Origin: Candidatus Binatia bacterium
Lineage (GTDB): Bacteria; Desulfobacterota; Binatia; UBA1149; CAITLU01
Assembly: GCA_036493895.1 (NCBI GenBank)
Contig: DASXOZ010000066.1
Span: 1-44,010 of the forward strand
DNA length: 44,010 nucleotides
Reading direction: 5' to 3'
The position numbers and the translations under genes were made by a program. Within the stretch, counting starts at the first letter, position 1. Each line of letters begins with the position of its first letter. Below are positions 40,870 to 44,010 of the stretch, piece by piece. The notes under the pieces were generated by a model, which searched no databases, had not been told where the DNA came from, and was given only the letters and a program-made list of their open reading frames with translations.

Positions 40870-41847
40870 TTACGCATCCCTCTTTACCCGCTTCACCGTC
40901 TTCACCTGCTGCCGGCTCGCCGACCTGGTGTTCCCAGGGCTGCATCGCACGGGGCGAGGCGCCGACAGAAGCACCCGGGCGAGGCGCGCCTGGCCGGGCC
41001 CCTGCCATTGCCCGCAGGCCCTGGCAGCCGCCCGGGTGTCCTTGAAGGATCCGACCACCGCCGAACCGCTCCCCGACAGCACAACGCGCTCGGCACCGAG
41101 CCCCAGGAGGGCCTTCCTGGCACCCCGAACAGTGTCGAAAGACCTCTCGACTCCGCGCTGGAAGTCATTGAAAAACCAAGCTTCCGCCGCGTCGCTGCTG
41201 CGCGGGAAAGGGGTGACCCTAGAAGCCGAACGGCGGGATGTCAAACGAGGTAGCGCGGCGCGGTAAGCCCACGCGGTGTTCACCCTTTCGCGAGGCACGG
41301 CCAGCACCAGGACGCCCGCGGGTTTCCACGGCAGCGGCTCCAGGACGTCGCCGATTCCCGTCGCACGCGCGGGGGCGCAGCGCAGGAAGAACGGCACGTC
41401 GGCGCCGAGGCTGCGGGCAATCCTCACGGCCTCGCGCGGCGGCAGGCGGCGGCCGAGAAGACCCGGAAGGACCCGGATCACGGCAGCGGCATCGCTGCTG
41501 CCTCCGCCGAGGCCGGCGCCGGAGGGGATTTCCTTGCGAAGGCGGATCGAGACGGCGGCCTTCTCGCCGAGTGCCGCGAGCACGGCTACCGCTGCGCGCG
41601 CAGCCAGGTTCGAGCGTCCGCCGGGCACGCGCTCCGGTCCCGAGACGCTGCATGAGACGCTGCTGCGCGAAGCCGCGCGCACCGAGACCGTCACGGTGTC
41701 GTACAGAGAAATGGCGAACATCAGCGAGTCGATGTCGTGGTAGCCGTCGGCTCTTTTTGCGAGCACGCGCAGCGAGAGATTCACCTTAGCGGGCGCCCGG
41801 ACGGTCGCCTGGCGCGTTGCGCTGCGCGGTTTCGACAGTTTCGACAT
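40870..41847 (-). CDS. ispE: 4-diphosphocytidyl-2-C-methyl-D-erythritol kinase
   Basis: A 325-residue GHMP kinase from the ATG at 41847 (MSKLSKPRSA); the open frame upstream is antisense to suhB and not family-like. N-terminal APAKVNLSLRVLAKRADGYHDIDS, the ATP motif IPSGAGLGGGSSDAAAV (107-123), DVPFFL (150-155) and the C-terminal VLSGSGSAVVGSF are all typical IspE. It phosphorylates CDP-methylerythritol in the MEP route to isoprenoids. A basic C-terminal extension (SASRQQVKTVKRVKRDA) is unusual but short. It heads the run ispE, tRNA-Gln, prs. Confidence 0.96.
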   Translation of the reverse strand: MSKLSKPRSATRQATVRAPAKVNLSLRVLAKRADGYHDIDSLMFAISLYDTVTVSVRAASRSSVSCSVSGPERVPGGRSNLAARAAVAVLAALGEKAAVSIRLRKEIPSGAGLGGGSSDAAAVIRVLPGLLGRRLPPREAVRIARSLGADVPFFLRCAPARATGIGDVLEPLPWKPAGVLVLAVPRERVNTAWAYRAALPRLTSRRSASRVTPFPRSSDAAEAWFFNDFQRGVERSFDTVRGARKALLGLGAERVVLSGSGSAVVGSFKDTRAAARACGQWQGPGQARLARVLLSAPRPVRCSPGNTRSASRQQVKTVKRVKRDA

Positions 41848-41895
41848 GGGGGCGCAAAGTTTGACGGTCGCCCGGTCGCGTGACAACAAGCCGCC

Positions 41896-42690
41896 GTGCT
41901 TGTGCGCACCCTCCTGGCCTGCGAGCTGGCACAAGCGGCCGGCAAGCTGATCCGCGACGCGGTCGGCACTCGTCGCGATGTCGAGCACAAGTCGGCCGTC
42001 GACCTCGTCACCGAGATCGACCGCAATGCGCAGGCTCTCATCGTCGACGGCATTCGAGCCGCGTTCCCCGGCGACGTCGTCGTCGCGGAGGAGGACGCTG
42101 ACCACACGCGGCCGAGCGGCCCCTGCTGGTACGTCGATCCTCTCGACGGCACGACGAACTTCGTCCACGCCCTGCCCCACTTCGCGGTTTCGATCGCGTG
42201 GTTCGACGACGAGGGGCCACGCTCGGCGGCAGTCTACGATCCGTGCAAGGACGAGCTTTTCCGGGCCGAACGCGGCTGCGGCGCTTTCATGAATGACGCC
42301 GCGATTTCCGTATCGTCGGTGAACGACCTGGACAAGGCGCTGCTGGTGACCGGGTTTCCCTATGACCGGCGCGAGCATGCGGCCTTTTACCTGGAGTACT
42401 TTCGAGAGTTCATGACGAGCGCCCAGGACCTGCGCCGCTACGGCTCGGCCAGCCTCGATCTCTGCTATGTGGCAGCCGGCCGCTTCGACGGGTTCTGGGA
42501 GTGGAAGCTGCATCCGTGGGACACGGCGGCCGGATGGCTCGTCGTCACCGAGGCAGGAGGACGCGTCAGCGACTTCGACGGTGCGCCGTACGACCCGTGG
42601 CTGCCGCGCGTGCTGGCGACCAACGGGCTGATCCATGACCAGTGCGAGCGGGTTGCGGCCTCCGTCCAGGCGCGGGTCCCCCCGAGCTGA
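41896..42690 (+). CDS. suhB: Inositol-1-monophosphatase family protein
   Basis: A 264-residue protein of the Li+-sensitive phosphatase family. Metal ligands: E65/E66 region, DPLDGTTNF (81-89) and the later WKLHPWDTAAGWLVVTEAGG. It resembles SuhB/IMPase; substrates may include inositol phosphates or other sugar phosphates. The start is a GTG at 41896, 48 bases from the divergent ispE start; a second GTG at 41902 is possible. It is followed by a hairpin likely ending its transcript. Confidence 0.9.
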   Translation: MLVRTLLACELAQAAGKLIRDAVGTRRDVEHKSAVDLVTEIDRNAQALIVDGIRAAFPGDVVVAEEDADHTRPSGPCWYVDPLDGTTNFVHALPHFAVSIAWFDDEGPRSAAVYDPCKDELFRAERGCGAFMNDAAISVSSVNDLDKALLVTGFPYDRREHAAFYLEYFREFMTSAQDLRRYGSASLDLCYVAAGRFDGFWEWKLHPWDTAAGWLVVTEAGGRVSDFDGAPYDPWLPRVLATNGLIHDQCERVAASVQARVPPS

Positions 42691-42710
42691 CGACACGAAG
42701 ATCCGCAGTC

Positions 42711-42736
42711 TGTACACGCTTCCGTGTACAAGTTTT
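42711..42736 (+). terminator. Putative terminator after inositol monophosphatase
   Basis: TGTACACG (42711-42718) and CGTGTACA (42723-42730) form a perfect 8-base stem around the tetraloop CTTC, followed by AGTTTT. The T tract is short, so it is a weak terminator, placed 20 bases after the gene. Confidence 0.55.
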
Positions 42737-42845
42737 GGGGCAGCGCTGCCCTGCGGGAGACACTGCCAGTGCGTGATTTCCGCTTTTCGGCCGGGGCGGA
42801 TACACAGTCCGGACCGGCTTTCCGCCGGTCGGCTGCCGCTCAGGC

Positions 42846-42921
42846 GCCCTCGTAGCTCAGGTGGATAGAGCACCGGCCTCCGAAGCCGGTTGCACAGGTT
42901 CGAGTCCTGTCGAGGGCACCA
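42846..42921 (+). tRNA. tRNA-Arg(CCG)
   Basis: A complete cloverleaf on the plus strand: acceptor GCCCTCG/CGAGGGC, D arm GCTCAGGTGGATAGAGC, anticodon stem CCGGC/GCCGG, loop CTCCGAA giving anticodon CCG, and T arm with GTTCGAGTC. Discriminator A is followed by encoded CCA. It is the second Arg tRNA of the window; it differs from the first in acceptor, anticodon and T stems. Confidence 0.97.
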
Positions 42922-42948
42922 CCTTTTCACTTCCAGAGGATTCTTGGT

Positions 42949-44010
42949 CTAGCGTGCCATTCCAACGGCCGCGGTCGGTTTCACTGGTTGCGGCACCTCC
43001 AGCTGCGCCGCTGCCTGCTGGACGTCCGTGTCGACCGAGTCGCCTTCGTCGTGGACGTGGTTCACTTCCGCCGTCGCACCCGTATCGGGCGTCGGCGGCG
43101 CGACTTCGCCCTGCACGGTGGCTGTATCCGGCGCCGGGGGTAGGCCCTTGCCGCCGGCGGCCAGCGTCTTCAGACCGCCGTCGAGCTGCTCGCGGAAGTG
43201 ATTGTGCATCTCCTGCAGATCGGCGACCTGCACACGCGGCTTGGACGAAACCGCGCAATCGGTGCCCTTGCTCGCGGTGACCTTCATGCCGAGTGTGTTG
43301 TCGCCATCGGGATCGTCTTCGACGCGATAGAGAACGTCGCCGGCCGTCAGGTCGCACTCGTTGCCGTCGGACATAGAGACCGTCAGCGTGTCCGAGACGA
43401 CGAAGACCTGCAGCGTCGGATCGAGCGCCGGAGGCTTGTCCGATGATCCCCACGCCACGCCGCCGCCGTCCGGCTGCGTCGCAGCGGCCTGAGTCTTCTT
43501 GATCTCGGCTTCGACCTCCGTCGCGATCATCTGCTTCACTTCGGGCGAGAGCGCGACCGCCGCGGGAGCAGGTTTGGGCTTCGGCGCTGCCGCAGGCTTC
43601 GGCGCGTTATCTCCCCGATCTCCTGCGTACTGGTCGTTGCTGCCCTGCTGCGCGTATTGATCGCCACCGCCCTGATCGGCGTAACCACCCTGATCTGCGG
43701 ATCCGCCCTGATCGGCGTACCCCGGATCGACAGGCCCCGCGGCGGCCGCGGCCTGCGCCGCGTATGCGGCCTGCAGGCTTTGCGCCAGCAGATAATCGGT
43801 CAGCCACAGCGATGCGGTCGGATAGACCGGTGCAGGCGTGAAGTAGCCGCCGTAGTAACCGTACCAGGGATCCTGCCACCCCCACGTGTATTGGACGGGT
43901 ACGGCCCACGGGTCGGCAGCCCACTCATAGTATGCCGGACGGTAGTAGTAGGTCGGCGCGTAAACGTAGTACGGATCGCCGTTCCAGACCGCCGTGCGGT
44001 AGGCATAGAC
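42949..44010 (-). CDS. Partial gene, exported-looking Tyr/Trp-rich protein with YADQGG repeats
   Basis: The reading frame is open from the right edge of the window to the stop at 42949, so 353 residues are visible and the start is missing. The first part is Tyr/Trp/Pro-rich (for example YYVYAPTYYYRPAYYEWAAD). An Ala-rich helix follows, then Gly/Gln repeats of the form YADQGG (PGYADQGGSADQGGYADQGG), then KPAAAPKPKPAPAA and a folded, less biased C-terminal domain (about 190 residues) with a DXT-type beta pattern (VFVVSDTLTVSMSDGNECDLTAGDVL). The composition resembles DUF3300/YXWGXW-type surface proteins but the family is not certain. No function is assigned. Confidence 0.7.
   Translation of the reverse strand, partial: VYAYRTAVWNGDPYYVYAPTYYYRPAYYEWAADPWAVPVQYTWGWQDPWYGYYGGYFTPAPVYPTASLWLTDYLLAQSLQAAYAAQAAAAAGPVDPGYADQGGSADQGGYADQGGGDQYAQQGSNDQYAGDRGDNAPKPAAAPKPKPAPAAVALSPEVKQMIATEVEAEIKKTQAAATQPDGGGVAWGSSDKPPALDPTLQVFVVSDTLTVSMSDGNECDLTAGDVLYRVEDDPDGDNTLGMKVTASKGTDCAVSSKPRVQVADLQEMHNHFREQLDGGLKTLAAGGKGLPPAPDTATVQGEVAPPTPDTGATAEVNHVHDEGDSVDTDVQQAAAQLEVPQPVKPTAAVGMAR

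Noticed and set aside
40870..42930. Extension of ispE to 686 codons
   Set aside because: The extra N-terminal part is antisense to the inositol monophosphatase gene; the IspE family start is at 41847.

Overview
The window is a stretch of GC-rich bacterial chromosome with densely packed genes, mostly on the minus strand. Gene content suggests a Deltaproteobacteria-like or related lineage: thrS-infC-rpmI-rplT-pheS-pheT-ihfA-merR in one run, ispE-tRNA-prs-rplY-pth-rpsF-rpsR-rplI in another, split transketolase genes, DUF3047 and DUF1329 proteins, and an FrhB-type flavo-iron-sulfur protein. Candidatus Binatota would fit the DUF1329 plus FrhB combination, but that placement is inference, not proof.

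Layout. 1-140: end of an IS3-type insertion sequence cut by the window edge. 503-579: tRNA-Arg(CCT). 678-5233: a DUF3047 protein with a CxxCH motif, a TMTC-like membrane glycosyltransferase with TPRs, a convergent family 2 glycosyltransferase and a ferritin-like protein. 5278-5344: a REP-like palindrome. 5357-7241: dnaA and its 490-bp upstream region. 7242-10755: nuoB-nuoF-nuoG of complex I. 10842-15221: trmB, then transketolase subunits, a histidine phosphatase and a rhodanese-ThiF fusion. 15261-15369: a second REP-like palindrome. 15372-16814: a small coupled ORF, nuoI and a glutathione-transferase-like protein. 16880-22128: two secreted proteins, one with HEAT-like repeats and one 1298-residue PHP-domain protein. 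22255-25031: frhB-like gene, apt, surE, tRNA-Pro. 25162-34001: amtB, then merR and ihfA, pheT/pheS and the infC ribosomal operon behind thrS. 34128-36997: tRNA-Val, an AI-2E-family permease and a DUF1329 protein. 37101-41847: rplI-rpsR-rpsF-pth-rplY-prs, tRNA-Gln, ispE. 41896-44010: inositol monophosphatase, tRNA-Arg(CCG) and a partial gene running off the right edge.

How it works together. Most of the window is housekeeping: translation (five tRNAs, six ribosomal proteins, IF3, PheRS, ThrRS, Pth, TrmB), replication initiation, respiration, PRPP and purine salvage (prs, apt, surE), isoprenoid precursor synthesis (ispE) and ammonium uptake. The accessory parts are the secreted PHP/HEAT pair, the glycan-related pair near the left end, and the DUF3047/DUF1329 proteins.

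I did not find a defence island, CRISPR array, prophage or biosynthetic cluster. The points most worth a second look are: an infC that appears to start at ATA, overlapping the thrS stop as ATAG; a six-copy GC-rich tandem array inserted between rpmI and rplT in the same operon; two long perfect palindromes built on the same 13-base core; and the large PHP-domain protein whose metal site is interrupted by a cysteine-rich insert.
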